DNA from: Ignavibacteria bacterium
GTDB lineage: Bacteria; Bacteroidota; Ignavibacteria; Kapaibacteriales; Kapaibacteriaceae
NCBI GenBank assembly: GCA_947495975.1
Contig: CANMBE010000013.1
Location: 1 to 64,000 of the forward strand
Reading direction: 5' to 3'
Length of the DNA stretch: 64,000 nucleotides
Every line of letters starts with the position of its first letter. Within the stretch, counting starts at the first letter, position 1. This document shows positions 10,001-16,682 of this stretch, in pieces. Under the pieces are notes generated by a model. That model was not told where the DNA came from and ran no database searches. It was given only the letters and a program-made list of their open reading frames with translations. A program made the translations under genes and the position numbers.

Positions 10001-10088
10001 CACGCTCGAAGACGTTGCCTCCACCGTTCCTGCCGATTTACGTCCAGCCCTCGCAAGAAGCGTACGGGCAACGATGACGGCGCTGTAG
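7074..10088 (+). CDS. N6-adenine DNA-methylase-like protein with degenerate catalytic motifs
   Basis: A 1004-residue protein with the architecture of large adenine methylases of restriction systems (Eco57I/TaqI class): an N-terminal region of about 330 residues, a Rossmann-like methylase region (about 335-480), a target-recognition-like region beginning near SGGLRTGANEIFAP (about 590-603) and a C-terminal alpha/beta part. The recognition hallmark (G..TGAN..F) is well kept. The catalytic part is not: the SAM-binding motif reads LEIGPTQG instead of DPxxGxG, and the NPPY motif position reads WDLVIASSTD. Methylation activity is therefore unlikely, although a DNA-binding role could remain. It overlaps the mutase by 8 bases and ends 73 bases before dprA. 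The frame is intact over 3 kb, so it looks selected, not decaying. No nuclease gene is adjacent. Confidence 0.75.
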   Translation: MDNTAQLRGISDARGVLALCVTDAIDRGITSMRAEEHSSVEGTFTLVRDSETGAALVVLDALLPAESPFDDVPRDRLRNVASRLQAPYFMLTNFRRVVTYRTEAVTRRLPDEDQVVGWQAGGDVQSLDDVRVAAASMSVGTALKHSLSWLRIDASLDPAQQVRDASAFFAERVTSMFDDMVACTDGSLFQRDASLRLGTSVLAYVLLQLRRPHELDRLSIPYGTHSADLMLDLVGAFFRQARRRGFAMLPSRVDDVLVVPKREAMFRMTLADLVHFLHRFDAERLADADLHRAVDAVLQRCARVQRTSVPTIDAIDLALRAVVYIRGKHTGKTTMLEIGPTQGLASVRQILMSGSDVCDARVYAPSPDDERAAVLRSSGRLDAATDVRILRDTKQTKTPWDLVIASSTDHHDRHRLRLLLSRMPIADNGVVVLFLPMSSLHDEEYDGMRYALTSRFAIEWVFVSDAEALAEPDTGVCCVIARKLLPEETAQPPARFVYMRRPIAAFFPTSKASRDLEQARLKALDEFVAYLDASELGKLNDEAVVRMVSQSILRERPSWEDFLIPPDILASILVKTGAHLRSLKDIADVSGGLRTGANEIFAPNTHDISNDDLEMQYWQRTTPDGSVRDNIILTSSDDVDTIMGLPRSDRRLLLLPSERNTMLGTNVLTRIEHAERDGIHLRPSVRHRDVWWHLQPPPIFDIVIAKHQVDRWLVCANTVGAFITDAFIGVLLHEASRTEAMTLWMNSSVGLFLTELVRLEDNVLDITVRDAQEFPVPNDAILDAIDVKRHLQLARRPVRSLVAEFGAASSDSVRQETVHRDRRKLDEWLMQDVFALTDEEQRWVYRFAFAWWSRPSNVRHLTNALANELERKHKIKPLRFWYTPLLEQLPEEHRRTVIVDSGLTRAEVGGTMFGWRVTCWKGARQDTVIDCGSQEEAEIIALFLNLGKVTVEVPSDAIIIADVLPRLRAFSEDLARTLEDVASTVPADLRPALARSVRATMTAL

Positions 10089-10161
10089 TGCAGACACCGC
10101 CCGATGGCGTGGGGAGAAATCAGTACCGTCACATTCCGCCCCCTTCAAGACACTTCCATGA

Positions 10162-11178
10162 ATGCAGATCAAAGAAATCATTGCTCTCTCTTTTGCTGGA
10201 CGTCTCACTTCAGCAGATGTGCGGGAGCACGCAACAACACACGCAACGCTCGATGATGCGCTTGAAGCAATTGGACGTCATCCGATGGATCTTCTTGTGC
10301 AGGCAGAGCACCAATTGGACCGCTGCGCGGCGCTAGGTGTAGAGGCCATTGCATTTGATGACGTGAGATACCCTCGGCGTCTATTGAACATAGAACGCTA
10401 TCCTGCCGTGATATATGTAAAGGGGGCGCTCCCACCCGAGAATGCAGGGTCAGTTGCTGTTGTAGGCACGCGGGCATGCACGGTGCACTATGGCAAGCCT
10501 GTAACAGAGATGTTTGTTGAGGAATGGACGAAACGTGGATGCGTGATAACGAGTGGACTTGCGAATGGCATTGACATGATTGCGCACGAAACATCGTTAC
10601 GGTTCAACGGTCGCACCATCGCAGTCATCGCAAGTGGTATCGATCGCATCACACCTATTGCGGCGAACATGTTGGCAGATCGCATTGCCTCTAACAATGG
10701 ATGCGTGATTTCGGAACATGCGTGCGGTGTAGCTGCGTTGCCACCGTACTTCCCTGCGCGTAACAGAATCATTTCGGGACTCAGTGATGCTGTTGTGGTT
10801 ATAGAGAGCAAGACAAAAGGTGGCGCGCTTATAACAGCCAACTTCGCTTTGAAACAAGGCAAGTCATTGTTTGCAGTGCCCGGTCCAATCACGTCATCTC
10901 GAAGCGAGGGATGTCACGCTCTGATACGATCTGGAGCCGCGCAATGTGTTGTGAATGCATATGACATACAAAGCTCGGTTCAGTTTGATAGCGATACCTT
11001 TGCCTCGTCTCATGTTGAAGCAGTTCCTGGCCTTGATGATGGCGAAGCTCACCTCGTGGACGCCATAGCGCAACGATGGAAGTGTACCGTGCAAGAGGCA
11101 TTATCAAGACTTCTCACTCTTGAAATGGACGGTCGAGTGCAACAACTGCCTGGTCAGCGATTTGTGGCAAGGGGCTGA
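10162..11178 (+). CDS. dprA: DNA processing protein DprA
   Basis: DprA binds incoming single-stranded DNA and loads RecA during natural transformation; cytoplasmic. The Rossmann-like core is complete: VAVVGTRACT, ITSGLANGIDMIAHE, FPARNRIISGLSDAVVVIES, GALITANFALKQGK, LFAVPGPI and a final IRSGAA. A short helical N-terminal segment precedes it, and a C-terminal winged-helix-like tail (DAIAQRWKCTVQEALSRL) is present, as in the two-domain DprA form. Length 338 is typical. ATG at 10162 is the only start that fits. The 73 bases before it contain no obvious ribosome site. It is placed between the degenerate methylase-like gene and isoprenoid genes; with the ComF-like gene this supports a competent lifestyle, by inference. 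Confidence 0.95.
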   Translation: MQIKEIIALSFAGRLTSADVREHATTHATLDDALEAIGRHPMDLLVQAEHQLDRCAALGVEAIAFDDVRYPRRLLNIERYPAVIYVKGALPPENAGSVAVVGTRACTVHYGKPVTEMFVEEWTKRGCVITSGLANGIDMIAHETSLRFNGRTIAVIASGIDRITPIAANMLADRIASNNGCVISEHACGVAALPPYFPARNRIISGLSDAVVVIESKTKGGALITANFALKQGKSLFAVPGPITSSRSEGCHALIRSGAAQCVVNAYDIQSSVQFDSDTFASSHVEAVPGLDDGEAHLVDAIAQRWKCTVQEALSRLLTLEMDGRVQQLPGQRFVARG

Positions 11179-11293
11179 GCGCAGCACGGGATAGTTAAAA
11201 TCTGGCATCCATAGTCTGTTCATCAAACATTTACCATCGCAATGAAAACATAGTTACTTGTGATTGAATGTGCCTCACCCCCTATCTTGTCCC

Positions 11294-12322
11294 ATGTCCA
11301 TTCAGTCACGTAAAGAAGAACACGTCAACCTGGCGCTCTCGGGTAAAGCAACCTTCCGCGAGAAAACCAACGGCTTTGAACAATACGAGCTTGTATACAA
11401 CGCTCTGCCGGAGATCAACCTCGCCGATGTTGATACGCGCACGCTGTTCTGTGGTGCGCAACTGCTAAGCCCCTTCCTTGTGACTGGTATGACAGGGGGC
11501 TATCCTAACGCAGAAAACATTAATCGAAGCATTGCCGAAGCATGTGCCGAGTGTGGTATTGCAATGGGCGTTGGATCTATGCGCGCGGCACTGGAACAAA
11601 CAGGATCTGATCCCACGTTTTCTGTTGTGCGCCAATTCTCTGATCGTGTTCCGATACTCGCAAACATTGGAGCTGCGCAAGCAGCATTGTGGCACAGAGA
11701 AGGCACGCTTGCACAATATGTTGATAGAGCAGTTTCACTGATTGGTGCTCGCGCCCTTGCCGTGCATCTAAACCCTCTGCAAGAATTACTCCAGCCGGAG
11801 GGTGAACCGCGGTTTCGTGGTGTGCTTGATGCCATTGCGGCTCTCATTCGTACCAACAATGTACCCATCATCGTCAAGGAAGTAGGAGCCGGCATAACGG
11901 GAAATGTGGCTCGGCGTCTAGCAGATGTTGGTGTAACGATGATCGACGTGGCAGGCGCCGGTGGTACGTCATGGGCTGGCATAGAGATTTTACGACGCGC
12001 TGATGCAGAACAGGTGAACCATCTGTGGGACGTGGGCACGCCTACGGCAGAGTGCATCAGACAATGCGTAGGAGTGGTTCCTACGGTCATCGCCTCGGGC
12101 GGGATATCCACTGGCACCGAGGCGGCCAAGGCGCTTGCCATGGGCGCACACCTCGTAGGCACCGCACGTCCAGTCTTAGAGGCATATGCCCAAGGAGGAA
12201 CAGAAGCAATTGTGCAATTTGCTCGGAATTGGGAACTGCATCTACGACAGTGGATGTTTATAATGGGATGCTCAAAGCTCAACGACCTTCGCGATCCGTC
12301 AACAATCCAGCGAATACTATGA
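11294..12322 (+). CDS. fni: type 2 isopentenyl-diphosphate delta-isomerase
   Basis: FMN- and NAD(P)H-dependent isomerase interconverting IPP and DMAPP. The protein starts SIQSRKEEHVNLAL (the RKxEH substrate motif), followed by FLVTGMTGG, GSMRAALE, NIGAAQA, the HLNPLQELLQPEG loop, IIVKEVGAGI, DVAGAGGTSWAGIE and ASGGISTGTEAAKALAMGA, all landmarks of the TIM-barrel enzyme. The frame opens earlier with TTG at 11264, but ATG at 11294 matches the family start and is used. TATCTTGT lies at 11283-11290, three bases before the start, and could be a promoter box producing a nearly leaderless message. The stop overlaps the next start (ATGA), linking isomerisation to prenyl chain building. Confidence 0.95.
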   Translation: MSIQSRKEEHVNLALSGKATFREKTNGFEQYELVYNALPEINLADVDTRTLFCGAQLLSPFLVTGMTGGYPNAENINRSIAEACAECGIAMGVGSMRAALEQTGSDPTFSVVRQFSDRVPILANIGAAQAALWHREGTLAQYVDRAVSLIGARALAVHLNPLQELLQPEGEPRFRGVLDAIAALIRTNNVPIIVKEVGAGITGNVARRLADVGVTMIDVAGAGGTSWAGIEILRRADAEQVNHLWDVGTPTAECIRQCVGVVPTVIASGGISTGTEAAKALAMGAHLVGTARPVLEAYAQGGTEAIVQFARNWELHLRQWMFIMGCSKLNDLRDPSTIQRIL

Positions 12323-13344
12323 CCACCGATGCGCCGATGGCCATTCAAAAGACCGGAATGTTCGCCCCTTACCTCAATGATGTTGAAGATGCGCTGCAAA
12401 GTGCATTGAACGAATTCACAGAACCCGCGTGGTTGTACGACCCCGTGCGATATCTTTTTGCAGGTGGTGGCAAACGCATACGTCCGCTCCTCACCCTGCT
12501 CGCATGTGAAAGCGTTGGCGGGAGTCGCGATGCCGCATTCCCAGCTGCCATAGCCGTGGAGCTCCTCCATAATTTTACATTGGTGCATGACGATATCATG
12601 GACAGCTCGCTCAAGCGCAGGGGCCGCGATACCGTTCACGTAAAGTGGGATCAAAACGCTGCGATCCTGTCTGGCGATGTTATGATGGGCATGGCCATGA
12701 GACTACTTATGCGAAGCGCACACCATGCACCTCGACCTCTTGATGTGATTGACGCTTTTTCTACGGGGCTTATTGAGGTGTGCGATGGACAAGCGCTAGA
12801 CCTAGCGTTTATGGAGCGCGATGACGTTACGCCCGAAGAATACTTCACGATGATAGAAAAGAAGACGGCCCGTCTTCTTGAAATGTCGGTTGCCATTGGA
12901 GCAAATGTTGGAGGCGCAACCAACGGTAGAGTAGCTGCCCTGCGTGCCTTTGCGAGACAAATAGGCATAGCCTTTCAAATGCAAGACGATATACTTGATC
13001 TCACAAGTCCTGAGGCCTTTGGAAAACAAGCTGGTGGTGATATTGTTGAAGGCAAACGCACATGGCTCATGCTAGAGATTGCACGCCGCGTCCGCCAAGA
13101 CAACAACGCATCATCAGAACACATTGCACTCATCACAGCATTCTTTGCCAACAATGGACTTAACAACGAACAAGTCCCACGTGTGATTGCTATGATGCAG
13201 ACCTATGGCGTTATTACCGATGCAACCTCGCTCGTAGAGAAATACACCAACGGTGCCTACGAGCATCTCAATGAAGTACCGCAAAACCCAGCACGAGATA
13301 TGCTGGAAGCCCTTGCGAAGATGCTAATGAAGAGAGATATGTGA
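12319..13344 (+). CDS. polyprenyl (farnesyl/geranylgeranyl-type) diphosphate synthase
   Basis: Trans-prenyltransferase of about 341 residues that condenses IPP with allylic diphosphates. Both aspartate-rich motifs are intact: DDIMD (first, in FTLVHDDIMDSSLKRRG) and DDILD (second, in FQMQDDILDLT), with GGGKRIRPLL near the N terminus. The phenylalanine five residues before the first motif and the absence of a two-residue insertion in it resemble archaeal type I geranylgeranyl diphosphate synthase, suggesting a C15-C20 product; this is inference. The frame opens much earlier, inside the isomerase gene, but the ATG at 12319 overlaps the isomerase stop as ATGA and begins the homologous part. The product may feed menaquinone and carotenoid-like pathways. 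Confidence 0.9.
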   Translation: MTTDAPMAIQKTGMFAPYLNDVEDALQSALNEFTEPAWLYDPVRYLFAGGGKRIRPLLTLLACESVGGSRDAAFPAAIAVELLHNFTLVHDDIMDSSLKRRGRDTVHVKWDQNAAILSGDVMMGMAMRLLMRSAHHAPRPLDVIDAFSTGLIEVCDGQALDLAFMERDDVTPEEYFTMIEKKTARLLEMSVAIGANVGGATNGRVAALRAFARQIGIAFQMQDDILDLTSPEAFGKQAGGDIVEGKRTWLMLEIARRVRQDNNASSEHIALITAFFANNGLNNEQVPRVIAMMQTYGVITDATSLVEKYTNGAYEHLNEVPQNPARDMLEALAKMLMKRDM

Positions 13345-13385
13345 GTTACGGGGTTACGTAACGCTGTTCCCCAGTATCTTCGCTG

Positions 13386-14714
13386 ATGCGAATAACAATT
13401 CTTGGTGCTGCTAAAAGCGGTTTGGCTGCTGCGGAGCTTGCCGCAAAAGAAGGCAATGTGGTATTTGTGTCTGATGCAAAGCCCCTTGAAAAAGCGGTGG
13501 AGGCGGTGGCATTCTTAGAGGACCGCGGGATTGCATCTGAGTTTGGTGGCCACACAGATACTGCTGCAAAAGCAGACCTCATTATTGTCTCGCCTGGGGT
13601 GCCCCCTACCAACCCTGTTCGCGTAGAGGCTGCTCGTCTTGGCATTGAAGTAATTGGAGAGCTCGAATACGCAAGTAGGTTTATTACCAATCGCATCGCA
13701 GCTGTTACGGGAACGAATGGCAAAACAACAACAACAGCGTTAACAGCTCACATATTGAACGAATCAGGTATCAAGGCAGTCGTTGCTGGCAACATTGGAA
13801 CGCCACTGAGTAGCCTCGTTGGGGTGGTAGATCCATCCGCAATCATCGTTGCAGAATGCAGTTCGTATCAACTCGATACAACTACCTCTTTCCGACCTCA
13901 CGTAAGCATGTTACTCAACATCACGCCAGATCATCTTTCGTACCACGAGACATTTGCACAGTACGTGCATGCTAAGTGGAAAATTGCCGAGCACCAACAG
14001 GCCAATGACGTTGTACTTTTGAATGCCGACGATGTACACACAGCAAACGCATCGTTGGTAACTCGAAGTATGGTGCGCTTTTTCAGTCTTCGTAATGAAG
14101 TTGATGGAGCATTCGTCCGGGGGGGCGAAATCATACTGCGGGATCAGCAGCATAACGAGGAGATCCTCATGTCCCTGAGAAGAATAGGACTGCCCGGAGC
14201 GCACAATGCAGCGAACTCCATGGCGGCCGCATTAGCAGCACGCGCTTTTGAAGTGCGGAATGAAAACATTCGCGATTCTCTCATGTCGTTCAACGGCGTG
14301 GAGCACCGACTCGAAAATGTTCGAGTGTTTAAAAACGTTCGTTACGTCAACGACTCCAAAGCAACCAACATCAACGCCGCGTGGTTTGCTCTTTCCAGCT
14401 ACGATCATCCGATCGTGTGGATTGCAGGGGGCCGAGGAGACAACAACGACTATGCAACACTTGATGATCTCGTTACCGAAAACGTAAAAGCAGTTATCTG
14501 CGTTGGTGAAGATGCTGACAAGATCTTCAATCACTGGTGCACAACAAAACGATGCATCAAGGTGGCCTCTCTTGATGAGGCGGTTCATGCAGCAGCAGAC
14601 ATTGCAGCGTCAGAAGACGTAGTGCTCTTCTCCCCTGCATGTAAGTCTTTTGACATGTTCGCCAACTTCGAAGAACGCGGCAGGGTGTTTAAGGCCTCGG
14701 TGAATGCGTTGTAA
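13386..14714 (+). CDS. murD: UDP-N-acetylmuramoyl-L-alanine--D-glutamate ligase
   Basis: ATP-dependent cytoplasmic ligase adding D-glutamate to UDP-MurNAc-L-Ala in peptidoglycan synthesis. The N-terminal Rossmann domain (ITILGAAKSGLAAAELAAKE), the Walker-type loop AVTGTNGKTTTTALTAHIL, the substrate segment AECSSYQLDT, NITPDHLSYHETFAQYVHAK, the Mur hallmark GVEHRLENV with NDSKATN, and IVWIAGGRGDNND identify it without ambiguity. Length 442 is normal. TATCTTCG at 13375-13382, four bases before ATG, may be a promoter box. The gene is outside any dcw cluster in this window. Its stop lies two bases before the end of an IS3 remnant, so the downstream sequence of this operon has been replaced by the mobile island. 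Confidence 0.95.
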   Translation: MRITILGAAKSGLAAAELAAKEGNVVFVSDAKPLEKAVEAVAFLEDRGIASEFGGHTDTAAKADLIIVSPGVPPTNPVRVEAARLGIEVIGELEYASRFITNRIAAVTGTNGKTTTTALTAHILNESGIKAVVAGNIGTPLSSLVGVVDPSAIIVAECSSYQLDTTTSFRPHVSMLLNITPDHLSYHETFAQYVHAKWKIAEHQQANDVVLLNADDVHTANASLVTRSMVRFFSLRNEVDGAFVRGGEIILRDQQHNEEILMSLRRIGLPGAHNAANSMAAALAARAFEVRNENIRDSLMSFNGVEHRLENVRVFKNVRYVNDSKATNINAAWFALSSYDHPIVWIAGGRGDNNDYATLDDLVTENVKAVICVGEDADKIFNHWCTTKRCIKVASLDEAVHAAADIAASEDVVLFSPACKSFDMFANFEERGRVFKASVNAL

Positions 14715-14716
14715 GT

Positions 14717-14857
14717 TGACCTGCCCCCGTCTGTTGGTCCACTTGTAATGTTATTCATTGAGCAGCGAACCTAAAAATGATTGGTTGAATAGGTTCGGGT
14801 GCCGGCGTACGATATCCGAGTCTGCTGTGCAGACGTTTGGTGTTGTAGAAGCGTCTC
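14717..14857 (-). mobile_element. IS3-family remnant, terminal part only
   Basis: About 141 bases equal to the orfB-side end of the element whose fuller copy lies at 18345-18839, here inverted. It keeps the terminal repeat and, on the minus strand, the last codons of the transposase: RFYNTKRLHSRLGYRTP, the typical C-terminal rve-domain ending of IS3 transposases, with a stop at 14755-14757. Everything upstream of that in the element is gone; the sequence after 14857 no longer matches. Confidence 0.75.
14755..14857 (-). pseudogene. IS3 transposase C-terminal fragment
   Basis: Minus-strand reading RFYNTKRLHSRLGYRTPAPE to a TGA at 14755-14757. It is homologous to the end of the fragment at 18699-18848 and is part of the left island boundary. 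Confidence 0.7.
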
Positions 14858-14939
14858 CACTTTTAATCGCACAAACAAAATGGAGAATATTCACATTCCC
14901 CCTGTTCATGCTAATACCCTGTTATAGCCAGTGCTGTTG

Positions 14940-16682
14940 TCAGTCAGTGATTACAAATTTGTTTCTCGCAATTATTTTATTGCCTTGTGTCAGTCGAGTG
15001 AAATAAAGTCCACTTGGTAAAGTATCCAGGTGCAAAGTAATTGTCTGCCCTGAAATATTTTTTATCTGTTTTACTTGCTGTCCGAATGAATTATAAACTG
15101 TCAGGGTTGCGTCTGTAAAAATTTTGGATGTCTGCAAAGTTGTCTGCGTAGAAAAAGGATTTGGATACACACATACATATTCATCGTCTATAGGTATCGC
15201 TTGTATAGACGTGACTCCTGTAATTCCACAAGCAGAACTCGTTTGTCCAGATACTACATAATCTGAAAGGCAGTTGATATAACATTCTAAATTGGTGTAA
15301 CCATTAATTCCAGTTATTGAATTTGAAAGTCCTGTTCCGTTATGATCCTGGATTCCCTTATTTAAACCATGGGAGGTTTCCCAATAATCTGGCATACCAT
15401 CATTATCTGAATCTGTTAAAGGCGATGGAGGGTTAGCCGGATTAAAATCAAGGATATAGGCATCATGATAATGATCCAGGGAATCTACAAGTGGTAAAGC
15501 GGGTGTATTAGTGGGTAAGAAGCTGAACAAACGCCTATCCATGCTATCACGCGGAAATGCACCTACATTTCCATAAACATAATCAGTCAATTGATTCGTT
15601 GGGGTGTAGGTAATTAATGGGAAAGGATGTCTTATTGACTCTTGGGTTAATGTTCCAAAATTTGTATTTGGATTATTTCCCGTAGTTGAAAAATCATCAC
15701 AGCAATAAAAAAGATCGTAATCTGCATAACTCGGATATAAATTCATTTTGTTGCCATTTGCATAAAAACGATTTGATGAGAAATTCAAAAAATCATATGA
15801 AATCATTCCTCCTGTATAAGTAGAACGGCTTACACTATAATTATTTACCCAATTCATATTGAGGAAAAATGAATCTATAGGTAAAGGTGCTGTTTGATCA
15901 ATGTTTGAATTGTACCAAATGTTAATTGCCTGATCCCAAATCAGATTATTTGATAGTTCAATATTTAAAGGTCGAGAACCGCAGTAAGGAGATTCACAAC
16001 TAAATTCCGGCATTCTTCCACCAATTCTGTTCCATACATTGTGATGAATACTAATACTATCTTGTGGATGCTCAACACTTGAATAATTCATTAGCAGTCC
16101 CCCTAAATAATAATGTTCTCCTAATGTTTCAGCCAACGAACAATTCTGAAGTGTAATATGAGTTGAATTTGACATCTGAACACATTCATCAACCGCATTT
16201 GCAAAAGAACAATGATCTACAATCGTATTGGAAGCACCGTCAAATCGGAAAGCATCCTCAAGAACATAGCCCTGTCCGGTAATGGTTGAATCGGTATTAG
16301 GACGAGAACGAACATGACGAATAATGATATTATCTCCTGTTCCTACAGTGTCGTATATCTCATCTATAACAAAACCTCTAACTGTGATACCTCCAGGCGA
16401 AGTTTGACCTGCTAAAGTGAAATCACCGTATATCACCTCTGCTGCGGCATTAATTATGCCGCTGACTTTAAAAAGAATATAACGCGATCCTGGGGTTGCC
16501 AAAGCTTCTGCTAAAGAACCGGGCCCACTTGGGTTAAGGTTGATAACATAAATAACCTGACCTCCACGACCACCAAGTGTTCCTGCTCCAAATCCTTCTG
16601 CTCCGGGAAATGAAGGGATAGTTTGTGCTTTCCCAATAGAGAAACACATAAATGCGAATAATACTACGATTGCTTTTTTCAT
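14940..16682 (-). CDS. secreted pectate lyase-like protein (PL1 type) with T9SS sorting domain
   Basis: 580 residues: signal peptide (KKAIVVLFAFMCFSIGKAQ), a right-handed beta-helix polysaccharide lyase domain starting SFPGAEGFGAGTLGGRGG and continuing with FTLAGQTSPGGITVRG and IIIRHVRSRP, a calcium-binding-type spacer SDNDGMPDYWETSHGLN plus GYTNLECYINCL as commonly follows bacterial pectate lyases, and a T9SS type A sorting domain (VYPNPFSTQTTL to the end). It should be exported and cleave pectin-like polysaccharide. Base composition is much lower in G+C than its surroundings. The ATG directly abuts the stop of the upstream YHYH gene, so both form an operon inside the IS-flanked island. Origin in Bacteroidota by transfer is inferred. 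Confidence 0.88.
   Translation of the reverse strand: MKKAIVVLFAFMCFSIGKAQTIPSFPGAEGFGAGTLGGRGGQVIYVINLNPSGPGSLAEALATPGSRYILFKVSGIINAAAEVIYGDFTLAGQTSPGGITVRGFVIDEIYDTVGTGDNIIIRHVRSRPNTDSTITGQGYVLEDAFRFDGASNTIVDHCSFANAVDECVQMSNSTHITLQNCSLAETLGEHYYLGGLLMNYSSVEHPQDSISIHHNVWNRIGGRMPEFSCESPYCGSRPLNIELSNNLIWDQAINIWYNSNIDQTAPLPIDSFFLNMNWVNNYSVSRSTYTGGMISYDFLNFSSNRFYANGNKMNLYPSYADYDLFYCCDDFSTTGNNPNTNFGTLTQESIRHPFPLITYTPTNQLTDYVYGNVGAFPRDSMDRRLFSFLPTNTPALPLVDSLDHYHDAYILDFNPANPPSPLTDSDNDGMPDYWETSHGLNKGIQDHNGTGLSNSITGINGYTNLECYINCLSDYVVSGQTSSACGITGVTSIQAIPIDDEYVCVYPNPFSTQTTLQTSKIFTDATLTVYNSFGQQVKQIKNISGQTITLHLDTLPSGLYFTRLTQGNKIIARNKFVITD

Noticed and set aside
11500-12654. 384-codon open frame on the minus strand
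   Set aside because: It lies wholly opposite the isomerase and prenyl synthase genes, both well identified; its translation is low-complexity shadow sequence with no domain.
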